The position numbers and the translations under genes are program-made. The notes below the pieces were generated by a model that was not told the DNA's origin, did no database searches, and saw only the letters and a list, made by a program, of their open reading frames with translations. Positions 35,261 to 47,200 of a DNA stretch of 64,000 nucleotides are shown piece after piece. The first letter of the stretch is position 1. Each line of letters opens with the position of its first letter. The DNA lies in contig JACCGJ010024105.1 in NCBI GenBank assembly GCA_013407085.1, positions 23,463 through 87,462 of the forward strand, given 5' to 3'. The stretch comes from Atriophallophorus winterbourni (Eukaryota > Platyhelminthes > Trematoda > Plagiorchiida > Microphallidae).

Positions 35261-35917
35261 TTCAAAAGATATACAAATTGACTTCTCACTAATTATAATG
35301 TGCCCGTAATAAGCATGATATTTTTTATATTTTGCGCGCCTACGTATTATCTAATGCAGTATTCAAAACACTGGCAAGCAATATCATATATGATAATAAT
35401 AATGGTGCTAATATCTGTGGCAAATAAAGTGCCATATCTAACAAAATCAACACTCAAAAATCAAGTACCCTTGCTCGTCAGTTACTTACAGTCTTGTGCA
35501 AACTAACCAAATTAAACTTTATCTCAATTACTAGAAAAAGCTCCCAGAATGTATAGTAAACCTTCCAAATGTGTTGAGCTTTAAAAAGGAATTAGACGCT
35601 AAATGGCCTACCATATTTCCGCACATTGTCTAATAAAACGTAAAAAAACGTATTGTTACATTTTTTATCTCATATCTGTCGAGGCCTGAGCAACCTGACA
35701 GCATCTTAGCCCTCATGCAGTTTATGACTGTGCTTCAATTTGCCTCTACTAGGCTAGTGATTTCATAAATCATACCTTCTTCACGCATAATGTTGCATTG
35801 TTTGTTGAATAGATTACCTCTCACCGTGTTGGTGAAGAGAACCCCTACCTTACTTTCCAGATATCCGGAAACAAGAAGGTGGGAAACGTACGAACTGTAT
35901 ACTCAATATCAAAGTGC
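35261..35917. repeat. Unassigned repeat with LINE 3' hairpin
   Basis: No gene. 35676-35770 (GAGCAACCTGACAGCATCTTAG) resembles 51358-51450. The hairpin CTCTCACCGTGTTGGTGAAGAG sits at 35818-35839. The repeat family is not identified. Confidence 0.4.
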
Positions 35918-35922
35918 CGGGT

Positions 35923-36112
35923 TGTGATGATTGTTTGAATAACAATCAATAATGTTCAATCAATGATAATCAATAATGTTGTTATTCAAATTCTCGTTGT
36001 TAGACTTACATAAATTAATACTTACCGTGTAATTCCAGTGAGCGTGGTTTATTCTCACTTCAATTCTTGAGTTGGTTATTTCATTCAATTCAATACAATA
36101 CAATTCATTACA
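35923..36112 (+). repeat. Left LTR (190 bp)
   Basis: Starts TGTGATGATTG and ends TTCATTACA. Its first 88 bases match 37205-37292 and the rest matches 39872-39972. Confidence 0.85.
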
Positions 36113-37204
36113 ATTAGCATCGCGAGCAGTTAAACGAGGTTGGTCAGCCACAACCAAGAAAAAATATCCAGCTTACTATCAACGTCGTGACGAATTATGT
36201 CTAACACCAGAAGGTCTGTTGTGTGTAAATGATCGTATTGTTATTCCTCCCTCACTTCGCAAACAAATACTTGATAATTTGCATCAGGACACTTGGGCAT
36301 TGAAAAATGAAATTGTTGACCAGACAATTATGCTGGTGGCCTGAGATTGATACTGATATCCGTAGAACTGCTTCTTTATGCCATTCCTGTAAACACAAAT
36401 TATTCCATCAGAAATTAAAATGGACTCCATGACCATTAGCTTGTGAATCCTGGCAACGTATTCATATGGATTACCCCGGACCATTTCTAAAGAAATACTA
36501 TGCTCTGCTGATTATCGATTCGTAATCAAAATGGCCAGAAGTATTCCTTACACTAAACTACGAAATGTTTTCAGCCGTGAAGGTGCGACGATAGCTGTTG
36601 TGAGTGATAATGGAAGCCATCTCTCTGCTTTATGTGTTGCTCAGTGGCTACATTCACTTTGTTTACTGCACCCAGACATCCACAGTCGAATGGATTAGCC
36701 GAAAACTTTGTAGGTAAGCTAAAACGTGCCATTTTCTCTTGTACTCCAACAACATTTAATGAACTTGATCGTTGTATTGAGAATATCGTGCTTCAATATC
36801 GTAATAGTAAACATTCAACTAATGGAAATATACCATATATGTTATCGAAATCTCGATCCTTGAGATCAAATCTGCTCTAACTTGGATCGGCTGAAGTATT
36901 ATACTATCGTGGAAATGATTACCGTCCAAGTATCGTTATTGTACTAAACAAGTTCGGAAGAACTATGGTAAAAATACTTGGTCTGGAAGACGGAAGTTTG
37001 CACAAACGTCATGCAGATCAAATCATCTACCAAGATTCAAGTCAGTTGCATTCTAATACTGGTTGCGTTAGCAATCATAACACAACACCTCTAGGTTCTT
37101 CAGAGAATACTGAATCAAGTGAACCTGTCAGACGATCGGAATGACCGAGGAACAAACCTATTTAAGATTACAAAAATCAGAGGTCAAATGGGAACTGCGG
37201 TCAA
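36113..37204 (+). pseudogene. Ty3/gypsy-like integrase remnant
   Basis: The plus strand reads DELCLTPEGLLCVNDRIVIPPSLRKQILDNLHQ (HHCC-region entry), ASLCHSCKHK (CxxC), WQRIHMDYPGPF (first Asp) and VVSDNGSHLS (second Asp). HPQSNGLAENFVGKLKRA (with Glu) and the C-terminal part follow, all with several frameshifts and stops. Gag, protease, RT and RNase H are absent. It resembles Ty3-type integrases of the K02A2.6 sort. Confidence 0.75.
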
Positions 37205-37292
37205 TGTGATGATTGTTTGAATAACAATCAATAATTTTCAATCCATAATAATCGATAATGCTGTTATTCAAATTCTCGTTGTTAGACTTACA
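37205..37292 (+). repeat. Right LTR, first part
   Basis: 88 bases aligned with 35923-36010, ending at GACTTACA, where the LINE begins. Confidence 0.85.
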
Positions 37293-37781
37293 TTACCCGA
37301 GAGGGTCAGTCTCCGTCTATTCTTGACCTAGTTATTTCAACTTCTGAAAGCGGTATACAAAATTTGGTCTTACTGCCATCACTAGGAAAGAGCGACCACG
37401 TAGTGTCAGTCTGCGAGTTACTTCTGTCATTTGGTAAACCCCCACTTAAGATGTCTCGAAGCTTCCACAGGATCGACCCTGCTTCCCTATTACAGGCAGC
37501 CGCGCTACTCCCATGGCAAAACATTGAGCATGTGGATGGGATGTGGGCACGGATCAAGAAAAACATCCTTCAACTTCAGGATCGATTCGCTCCTCTCTTA
37601 CCCGTTCGAAAAAAATGAAAAACCTCAATGGTGGTCAGCCTCAGTTTCCCGTAGCATACGTCACTGCGACGTAAAATGGAGGCGTTATAAGCTTACTCCC
37701 TCATGTGGGACCTGGGCCCGTTACAAAAAAGCGCGAAACATAGCTGTTCCCTAGATACGTGCAGCAAAGATTTCTTTCGAA

Positions 37782-38198
37782 ATGAGACTCGCTCAAGAGG
37801 CCCATACTCATCCGAAACGTTACTACAGCTACGTTCAATCTAAAGGGTCAACACGAAAAGGTGTAGGTACCTTGAGAAGGGACGATGGCTCAGCCGTCAT
37901 TGCAAGCACTGAAAAGGCTCAATTGTTTTCCTCGCATTTTCAAGGAGTACAACGCCGAGATTATAACTCGAACGTCTCTGCGCCATCACTTCAATGTGTA
38001 CTCGCTAATCGCCCCCTTTGCACTGACCTTACATTCGAGATACACAATGTCGAGAATATATTGGCCAGCCTAGCTTACAACAAGTCGGCAGGGCCCGATA
38101 GCATCCATCCACGAATGATCAGACTGCTAGCGCCTATATTAGCTGTGCCGATCACAGAACTTTTCACATCATCCCTCAGTCAGGGTACCCTTCTTTGA
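37782..38198 (+). pseudogene. LINE D linker and RT N-terminal part
   Basis: 138 residues reading KRYYSYVQSKGSTRKGVG, VENILASLAYNKSAGPDSI and HPRMIRLLAPILA, the RT entry region of CR1-type LINEs. It is separated from the main RT frame by one frameshift at about 38195. Confidence 0.65.
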
Positions 38199-38217
38199 CT
38201 GGAGAACAGCCGTTGTA

Positions 38218-39375
38218 GTGCCTATCCATAAGGGAGGAGCTTCCTCGGCGGTCAAAAATTACCGCCCGGTTAGCCTCACTAGTGTACTATGTAAGGTTAT
38301 GGAAAGATTGATCCGCGATAAAATATGTGGATATCTAACCAAACACTCTCTTTTGAATGGCGCACAACACGGCTTCCTAAAAGGTAGGTCATGTCTGACA
38401 AATTTGTTGAGCTTTCTAAATGAGGTTACTAAGAGAATGGATGATGGTATTGCTGTAGAAGTCTTCTATCTCGACTTTAGTAAGGCTTTTGATTCAGTCA
38501 ACCATAAGCTCTTGCTACTCAAACTCTCAGCCATAGGAGTATCAGGGAACCTTCTGAGCTGGATTCGAGCATTCCTTAGCGACCGTTCCTTTACTGTCAG
38601 GGTAGATGATACTTACTCCGCAAGTGCGCATGTAACGAGTGGGGTTCCCCAGGGCTCAGTCTTGGGGCCGTTGCTGTTCCTCATCTTCATTGATGATCTA
38701 GCCAACCAACTGCGCTCACCCTGTTATATGTTTGCTGACGACGGTAAAATTGTCGGTAGGTCGGATAACTCCGATCTGATAAGTGATGTGGAAGCTGTAA
38801 CAGCATGGGCGGGTAAGTGGGACCTTCCCCTTAACCTAGATAAGAGTCACTTGCTCTCTACACTGGCAGGCAACATGATTGTGTCTACGCCCTCAGCTCA
38901 CACGGAGTTCCGTAGGGTAAAGTCTACTAAGGACCTAGGAATCGTAGTCTCCGCAAACTTTAAGTGGGCTGACCAATGTGCTGCTGCAGCTCAAAGGGCC
39001 AGGAGGGAACTCTTTCGACTACGTTCAGCCCTCACTTGCAGAAAAGCTGAGGTGCTATTGCCCCTCTACAAGGCAATAGTGAGGCCACATCTAGAATACT
39101 GTATCCAGGCTTGGAAGCCGTATTACCAGAAGGATATAGTGCAGCTAGAAAAGGTACAGAAGCTGACCACTCGCATGATCGAGGGGTTAGCTTACACCAA
39201 TTATGAAAATCGTCTAATAACACTAGGACTTTTCTCACTTAGGAGGAGGCAACTTAGGGGGGATCTTATAGAGACCTTTAAGGTTGTCGAAGGATTAAGT
39301 TGTCTCGAATTCGATGACTTTCTTTCGGTTCTCTCCTTTGGTTGGTACACGAGGGCACAGTCTCAAGCTATGTAA
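38218..39375 (+). CDS. LINE D reverse transcriptase, mostly intact
   Basis: An open frame of 385 residues. Motifs: PIHKGGASSAVKNYRPVSLT, AQHGFLKGRSCLTNLL, FYLDFSKAFDSVNHK (catalytic Asp), TSGVPQGSVLGPLLFL, MFADDGKIV (catalytic FADD), STKDLGIVVS and the C-terminal HLEYCIQAW region. The reading then shifts frame near 39320 for the last 70 residues (39314-39538). It copies LINE RNA at a nicked target in intact elements. The upstream frame is broken, so this copy is not expected to be autonomous. Confidence 0.8.
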   Translation: MPIHKGGASSAVKNYRPVSLTSVLCKVMERLIRDKICGYLTKHSLLNGAQHGFLKGRSCLTNLLSFLNEVTKRMDDGIAVEVFYLDFSKAFDSVNHKLLLLKLSAIGVSGNLLSWIRAFLSDRSFTVRVDDTYSASAHVTSGVPQGSVLGPLLFLIFIDDLANQLRSPCYMFADDGKIVGRSDNSDLISDVEAVTAWAGKWDLPLNLDKSHLLSTLAGNMIVSTPSAHTEFRRVKSTKDLGIVVSANFKWADQCAAAAQRARRELFRLRSALTCRKAEVLLPLYKAIVRPHLEYCIQAWKPYYQKDIVQLEKVQKLTTRMIEGLAYTNYENRLITLGLFSLRRRQLRGDLIETFKVVEGLSCLEFDDFLSVLSFGWYTRAQSQAM

Positions 39376-39871
39376 ACAGCACACCAGGCTCGAATCCAGA
39401 ACGCACTTCTTTAGCATCCGTATAGTGAACGCGTGGAACTCACTTCCCGCAGAACTAATCTTGGCAACTTCAGTAATTGCGTTCAAACATGGGCTGGACG
39501 AACGGTGGCAGGTGCTCTTCCCGGATCATTACCCTTGAGACTAAATCCCTTATTTTTATGATAAAAAACACAAAAATATTCGAAAAACATTTTGAATCAC
39601 AAAAAAGAGTTTCTTTTTCATTTTATCGCATTTGTGTGAATAAACTGCTATCCAACGCCTTTTCATTCGATTGGACATGCAACATGCATAACTCTCTCAC
39701 CTTTCGGTGATGAGACACCTCTCATATCCCATTCACAGTTACACACGCATGTGTTAGTTACGAATCAATCCTGGTAGTGGTGGGTGTTTTCAATACACCT
39801 CCGAAAGAATCTGGGCACTCGTTTCGACTTGGTCGACTATCGCCCTGTGATACTGATACTGATACTGATAC

Positions 39872-39972
39872 TAATTAATGCATACCGTGTAATTCGTGTG
39901 AGCGTCGATTATTCTCACTTCAATTTTCAGGTTGGTTATTTCATTTAATTCAATTCAATACAATTCATTACA
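39872..39972 (+). repeat. Right LTR, second part
   Basis: Aligned with 36012-36112 and followed by CGGGT. Confidence 0.8.
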
Positions 39973-40495
39973 CGGGTTTTCAACCGCATACTGTCGAAGA
40001 AAATCTGGGCACTTGATTGGCTTGTCGAGTTTGTACAAATCTATTTTTACTTAACAATTTTTCTGGTAAAAAAACTATTGTACAGTTTTTGATATCTTCA
40101 GTTCAATTTGTTCTGACAATATCGGTTCGTTCAGACGATCGATATTACTATTGATTTTTCGATTTCCCGTTAACGTTATTACTCACATTTCATCGATTTT
40201 TTGTTCGATAACTTAGTGAACACAATTCTTCTGCTGAATACAATTTTGTACATAATCAACTTATCACTTAACACAATATACTTCTGTTGTGTGCGTTACC
40301 CGCGTTCTCGGTCGATCTGGGCTTTGGGAATTCCGTCTCGGGAACGTAACATCGCGAGTAGAAATATTGAAGTCATTACAAGAACAAGGAATATCCAAAG
40401 GAGGATTGCGGATTACATGTACGTGGATCGAAAGAACTGTTAGTGAGTCAGATTGCTCATTTTGGTATTGCGAGTTTTGTATACTAGCTTGACTG

Positions 40496-40695
40496 GTCCA
40501 CTACAGGCTTTTAGCCACCGGATAATCTCTTGGCTTCGCGATCGGCGAAGATTTCAAGCAGACAAAAAGAATATACGTTTTGGCAGTGGTGGGTGCTTCT
40601 CTACAGCTTTCCACCGAAAAAAATTCTGGACGCTCGATTGGCTTGTTAGCCACATACTGTCCTGTGCAAACTGAACTGAACTGAACTGAACTTCA
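40496..40695 (+). mobile_element. Family B LINE 3' end, GAACT tail, just upstream of the RMDN gene
   Basis: It matches 32960-33140 (CTTGGCTTCGCGATCGGCGAAG, CTTTCCACCGAAA) and ends with four GAACT units at about 40671-40692. It is 80 bp before the RMDN start codon, so it may lie in the promoter or 5' UTR. Confidence 0.7.
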
Positions 40696-40774
40696 GCCCT
40701 GTGCAACTAGAACTTGAACTTGAACGAAGGTCATAAATTGCAATTTGTTGAATCTTTAATTTGTTTTCGCGTTG

Positions 40775-41219
40775 ATGGATATAAGCCAAGAATTGGATGA
40801 TGAAATCAAAGATCCTCAGCACCTGTACAAAGTTGTGACTGATTGCTTGAAAGAAAATGGATCCGCTCAAGCTTACGAACTTCTAACTCCATTCCTACGT
40901 CAGCAAGATTTCCTCACTAGTGCCATCCATGGTCTAGCTGCAAGCTTGTGTTATTTACAAGGTTTGGATAGAAAATTTCGAATTTAGCCTCACATTTTGC
41001 TCGTGTTGATAAGAAGAAATATGAATTTTTCATCAAAAACGGTTTATGTCATAGCAAAGCAGGAATATGCAAAGAAGAATACCATCCAGTTTGCAATAAA
41101 GTAATAACGATTGTTTTGAATTTGTTCAGTATTTCGCCATATTTTTGGAAGCCAGAGCTAATTTCCAGGGTGTATTCAAATGGATACGAGAAGCACATCG
41201 TATGCGAAATGCTTGGTTG
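40775..41219 (+). CDS. RMDN gene, exons 1-3
   Basis: Exon 1 (40775-40961) encodes MDISQELDDEIKDP through CYLQ and ends in phase 1. A 26-bp intron ends at TTTAG. Exon 2 (40988-41100) encodes SHFARVDKKKYEF through HPVCNK. A 29-bp intron follows. Exon 3 (41130-41219) encodes the TPR-like YFAIFLEARANFQGVF to RMRNAWL and ends at a strong donor (GTAAGA). Short introns like these are typical of 5' gene regions in schistosomes. Confidence 0.85.
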
Positions 41220-44200
41220 GTAAGATTGAAATTTTATTGTGTTGTATACTATATTGATAATTTGGAATTTTTATGTTAATATAAATATTTCGCTACTTTG
41301 ATCAAAAATAATTTTGAAAAAAGCACATCTGTCTGTTTTGATAGCAATTGAAACTTTCATTCTACTCAAATTTTTAGCCGATCTACAATTCAAGCGTTGT
41401 AAATTTTGAACTGTATTTGGCTCGTATCTTCTTCTTCTTCACTTTGATAGACGACACAGGGTCTAGCCCTTGTGAGCCGCATCTCTTCATATCAGCAACA
41501 TAGTCTAAGAGAACCTCAGATGAAGAAATCCTGTCCAGTGTTGTACAGCTTCGCCGTGATTACAAGCAGTACCTTATCCACTAGTTGCTTGAATTGGTTT
41601 TAAAATCTTGCTGAAATGACCTTTTCCATGAGCGCATTCCACAAGTTAACAATTCTTGTTAAGAGCTTGAATCCCTGTGGTAAGCGTAGTGTCCTTCGCT
41701 TTTGAAGCTTTAGAGCATGGCCGCGGGTTCTTGAGTCCGTCACGAGAGTGAAAAACTCGCGCAGCTCGTCACCATAAGAACCAAGTAATATGCGACGAGT
41801 AAGCAGCAGGTCGTAGCGCACACGCCGAATACTGAGCGACATGAGGTTGAGGCGTTGAACTCTCTCCACAAGGAATTGATTTTAATCCTTGTACTCGTTT
41901 TGTCGCCCGCCTTTGCATTTTTTCCAACTGGTCACGTTCTCCCTTAGTTTGTGGATAGGTGGCTGGCAAACCATATTCCAAAACTGGTCTCACGTATGTG
42001 GAATAAAGAATGCAAAACATTTATGGAGTAATCGCCAAGAACGACCGACTAATAGCACATCATGCGCGGTTTGCAGCAGCAGCTTTTCTGTTCCTATCCT
42101 CCTTGGATTTAAGCGACCGAGTCACCATTGTACCCAGGTCACGTTTAGTATCAACCCATTTCAGTTGATGTTCCCCGAGAAATTACGCACCTTCAGGCGT
42201 GCTTGACCCCAAAAGCATAACAGTGCATTTCTTTTGGTTAACAGGAAGCTGCCATATTACCGTCTAATCAATCAATTTGTTCGATTCGTTCTGGAAAACA
42301 GTATTATCAGCAGATGAGCTTACTGTACCCAAACCTTCAGATCATCCGCAAAAAGTAAACAATTCCTATTTAATGAGTCGGGGAGGTCATTAACATATAC
42401 TTTAAAAAGTAACGGGCCGAGAACAGATCCTTGCGTAACCCCGGAAGTTGGACGTGTAATCTGCAATTTGACTCCGTTAACCTCGACCTGTGTATAACGG
42501 TCAACAAGGAAGTCTTCAATCCAAGTTAGAACAGGTCCCTTTACACCACGAGCACGGAGATTGAGCAATAGACGTTGAAATGGAACACGGTCAAAAGCCT
42601 TACTGAAGTCAATGAAGGCAGTGAGTACCGGGTGGCCCAGATCAAGTTCAGCAGAAGCCCTTCCTTTCCAAAAATGTGTAATCTTTTTCTGTTAGCATAC
42701 CAGTATCTGGTAATCGCGTCTTTTGCAAGGCGGCTAGGTCAACCTTTAGTCTTTTTACCTGATTGTTAATCACGACTGGTTTCATTACGCCTCTGATATT
42801 CCAGACATCGTCATGAAATCCTGGGAGCATAAACAAAACGTTCTAGGTTTCCATTTACAGAGATTATCTCTGGTTGTAAGTATTTTGTTTAGCTGGTGCG
42901 GAAAAACCCAGTCTGTCTGTCGGTTGATTCCTCATCCCCATGCACCCAATGAGGATAACAGAACGTGGCGAGAAGGCACCTTATTGACTTGAGGCGCACG
43001 GTAGCCGTCCAACGAGACCTGAAAATCTCTCCCACCATAGAAGCGAAATGGAGTGTCCTCTCCATTGGTGTGTTGAGATATAAACATGGCAGTTTAATAT
43101 GGAGAACTAGCTGTTCCCGATGCAGCAAGTGATCCCTCCCCACGGTGCCACTGGAACCAAAAGCACAGCTAGGCTGATACGCTTGGACAACGATGCCGTC
43201 GCGGGTTTCGGCAGGACGAAGTTGAATACAACTTCGGACTACCTCTTGGGACTCCGGCTCCGGATTTTTCCTCGTGGTTGATTCCTGAAGACTTTTCAGT
43301 GATTGTATGTAGCCACAATTCAATGGAGGTTTGAGATAAGGGTTTTAATTCCCCTAGGTGAACCGCCTTCATGGACGCATGAGCTCCACCTGTCCAAAGC
43401 AAGCTGGTTTGAGGCGCTAGCCCGCCGCCTTCGCCCTTTCTCATGTCAGTAGAAGCAATTCCGCCTGGTCATACAGGACCACGCGTGCACGCGAGGAGCT
43501 GAACTTGGTTGTCAGAGGATATATGAGACGTGCGCCATTAAAGTATATTTGAAATATATTTCAAATTGAGAGCTTATCTGTAAAACCTCTCCGGTCGTGA
43601 CAACTTTAAAACTAGCATCAACGCATTTGAGTGAAAATTTTGAAAATCTGGTTAATCTGTATGCACTCACTAAAATAGTTATATGATTCAAAAGTGATTC
43701 AAGTTAAGGCTTAGATATCGTTGCAACGGTACAACCCTGGAACTATTAGACATCCATGCGAGGGAAACCCCTCAAATGCCAACTCGGAAGGAGTTGGCTC
43801 AACATTTACTATGCACTATGCAGGTCCACTTTCCCACTCCTTATCCTTGTTGAGAAAATCTACTATAAAACTCCTTTACACAAACCCAGAATGTCTGGGC
43901 AAAGAAATCTGTCTGCACAGAAAATTTACAATTTGGCCCTAGTCGACAAAATTCTTATGGTTACTTTTAGATTCACCAGTGGATTTTCAATTACAGTTGA
44001 ATTTATTTTAACGACTCTACAGAGCTGTACCATTCACTCAAAACACTTTCGGAGGTGCATTCGGTGAGCTGTTGAACGGCATTCCTCTTTATAACCACAT
44101 TTCATATAATATCCTTTATCGCGAAGCCAATATACCTTCAATCCTTGATCATTTTTCTACGAGTGATATACACGATACTAATAACGTTGCCTCCGTAAGT

Positions 44201-47200
44201 CCACCGGGACTAAGTGATCACGGTGTCATTCCGTTTGGCTATCCGTTTAAAGCTGTCAGAACAAATAATGCCGGTAAAATAGTTATACAGATCGATACTA
44301 TGGCTTTGAGAGATGCTCTTTACGACGCCATTAACTCCGAATCAGAAACTAGCAACATATTTCATACTAAGAATCCGAACTCGTGAGTTCTTAAAGGGAT
44401 GTTGCTTGGCGACAGCATCTGCAAAACCCCTTATTAGAAATCTGAGTAACATCTAGTTTACTGAGAAATAAAGTATAAAATTTGTTATCTAAGAACAATT
44501 GTAATACTAGCAACGGATATTACGCGTGATGGATTTCAACCCCAAAATCCTCTATCGTATGGTTAACAACTAAGCTAAAGTGCAACTAGGAGTTGCGGCT
44601 GAAAAAATGTCGGCTGAAGCAACACCAACTGCATCAGAAACTGCTGAAGCTTTCGACACGTTATGTTCATCTGTATCCAGTCTGAGAAAACATGCAATTC
44701 GCACCCCAAATCAATCCGTTTCAAACGGCTGCCTTGAATGAAACAGAAAGTTACGTCACTACGGGTCCTTCGTGCATTATTCCATCTAAAGACAGGCAAT
44801 CCCCGGGGATCGGAGGAATAATTCCTCTAATATTAAAATAATGTGCGCATTTTCTAAGAAGACCGCTTACCTACTTGTTCAATCCAACACTGGTAAATGG
44901 TGTGATTCCTAGCGATCGGTAACATGGAATATTTACCCAGAGTTATAATTGAGGAAATCGCTCCGTTGTTTCTAATTACCGACCCGTTAATCTGTTACCT
45001 ATGATTTCCAAAGTACTTAAGCGCCTCACTTTTGACAATTTTATGAAATATTCTGAAAATAATCAGTTACTTTCGATTTAACCGCAGGGATTTAGACGGA
45101 ATTATTCCTGCTAATTCAGTTTACTGATAAAATTAGACGATTGGACACAAGCGGTAGATAAAAGGCAGGTAAATCATTACTGCATCCTTGATATCTCCAA
45201 AATATTTGATCGTGTTAACCACAGCCTACTACTGCAAGAGCTGGAAAGTTATGGTATCATCAGAAAGTTGTTGAATTGGCTAAATGATTATCTAACAAAA
45301 CGCGCTTTCCATGTACGTGTTGATAGTGCCTCATCAAAACCAACAACTAGCAAAGTTCTTCTGGGTTCAGTCCTTGGCCTGATCCTCTTTCTGGTTTAAG
45401 TCAATGAAATACCGAAATTCGTTTGCTATGATATAACGTTATCCGCGGATTCAAGGTAATTCAAGGTTTTTAATGGTCTAAAGAGCAACATGCTTAACAA
45501 CAATCATAGGATGGTAAAAATTATCATTTAAGTGTATAAACAATATGAGGAAATAGATTAAACAGTATATAAATCTTCTGGAAACGAATAATGCAATAAA
45601 AATTCGTCTAATTTCGTTTTAAATTCATGCAAGCTAGTGGAGTGAGCAACGGTTGAAGGTAAACTGTTCCAAGTAAAACTAACACGGACAGAGTAAAAAT
45701 ACCTTCTACAGTTCAGGCGGGAATGGGGTATGACCAGCACATATTCATAGGTCCGATAATATATCGTACCCCTTCGCGCAAATAAATCCTGTAAAGAATG
45801 GTTCGGGGTATGGAATGTTTTGTAAAGTAAGATTAGGTCTCCTCTGATTCGTCGATAGGGAAAGTCGAACAGATTCAGTTGAGCTATCCTTTCTTTATAT
45901 GGTTTGTTTCGGATGCTGAGAACTAGTTTTGTTGAGCGGTGATAGATTCGCTGCATAAGTTCCACATCCATCTTGGCCGACGGAGACCATGACTGCACAC
46001 CGTATTCCATGACTGGTCTCAAGTATGTATTCATGATCCTTGGGAATATCTTGGGCGAAAATTTCCCAAATACACGTTTGAGTAGATTTAGAACCCGTGT
46101 TGCTTTTTTAAAGGCAGTGTTAGTTTGAAGTTATGTTTTTAAACTGGAGCATATCCAGACACCTAAATCATAAAGATATAGAGTTGCATCCGTAGCCTAT
46201 GAGACTGTTTGCTATTACAAAGTAATCTTGATACGCATCACATTTGGTCGTTGTAGGATAAACTGCTTTTTAACTCTAACAAATGTAGACTCATAAATAT
46301 ACGAATGCATGTAGATTTCACATACCATATAGGTTCGTATGTGCTTGAAAATTGCAGTAAAGAAAAGGATTGGGTGTTCAAAAACCTTACTTCAATCTAA
46401 CACTGCCTGTGCAAAAGCACCACGTGTCCAAAATCTACTCAAACGGGTATTTTGGAAATTTTGCTCAAAATGTTTTCATAGATCATTGAAACATACCTGA
46501 GACCAGTCACGGAATACGCTGTGCAGTCATGGTCTTCATGGCTTAAGAAAGATGCAGAAATTATAAAGCGAATCTATCCCCGCTCAGAAAAACTATTTCT
46601 TTGCTTCCAAAATAAGCCTTACGAACAAAGGATAGCTCATAATAATTTGTTCGACTTTCCCTATCGACGAATTCGATGAGACCTTATAATGCGTTGCAAA
46701 ATATTCCATACCCCAAACCATCCCCTACTGGGATTCTTCGAGCGAATAGATACGCGGAATTACTATCCCCTTGATTATTCTCTGGTGTTACCCTTTTCCC
46801 GTCTAAACTGTAAAAGTTGTTCTTATTATGTTTATGTCTGACCAAAGTAATGTGTGGCTCACATCCCCATTCCCTACAAACCACTACCGGTTTCTGGCTG
46901 TTTGCTGTCATCAGGTGAAGACAGTAAGATCAGGTTCGGTGAGCCTTGAAACGGTGGTAAAGTTGTTGTTGTTGGCCTCCGTCGGTCGATGTCGACCATG
47001 GATGTACATCACATCGCATGAATTTCATGTTTTGCAACTTTTTGAATGACTAAACAGTCCGATTCGGGAGAGAACAATCTCTCCCACAGCGCTTGCAACG
47101 ATAGTCAGAACTCTGTTGTATTGCATCAGTTGCATGCCGGCGGCGTGATCTGCGTTCAGCAGCCAAGAGCTGTATTTGCTCCTCCCCGGCTTGCAGTCGA

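Larger units (their letters stand above)
37293..39871 (+). mobile_element. D-family CR1-like LINE, 5'-truncated, with GATACT tail
   Basis: It begins in the endonuclease (SPSILDLVISTS, LGKSDHVVSV), has a nearly intact RT (38218-39375) and ends in four GATACT-like units (39848-39871). It sits inside the right LTR of the short LTR element, so it is younger than that element. Partial copies of its 3' end are at 18667-18790 and 34245-34395. Confidence 0.8.
35923..39972 (+). mobile_element. Short LTR retrotransposon with CGGGT target duplication, interrupted by LINE D
   Basis: The left LTR is 35923-36112 (190 bp, TG...CA). The right LTR is in two parts, 37205-37292 and about 39872-39972, separated by a D-family LINE. 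Both outer flanks carry CGGGT (35918-35922 and 39973-39977), a perfect 5-bp target duplication, which confirms the limits. The interior is about 1.1 kb and has only an integrase remnant. Confidence 0.85.

Noticed and set aside
35300..35506. 68-codon hydrophobic ORF
   Set aside because: AT-rich codons give hydrophobic residues by default; no start context or homology.
35923..37292. 88-bp direct repeats as complete LTRs
   Set aside because: Flanks did not give a target duplication. Alignment with 39872-39972 showed that the real LTR is 190 bp and that the right copy is split by a LINE, which then gives a perfect CGGGT duplication.
40962..40987. Reading through the 26-bp first RMDN intron
   Set aside because: The unspliced frame ends after GLDRKFRI at a stop at 40985-40987. 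Splicing at GTTTGG...TTTAG restores a long conserved frame.
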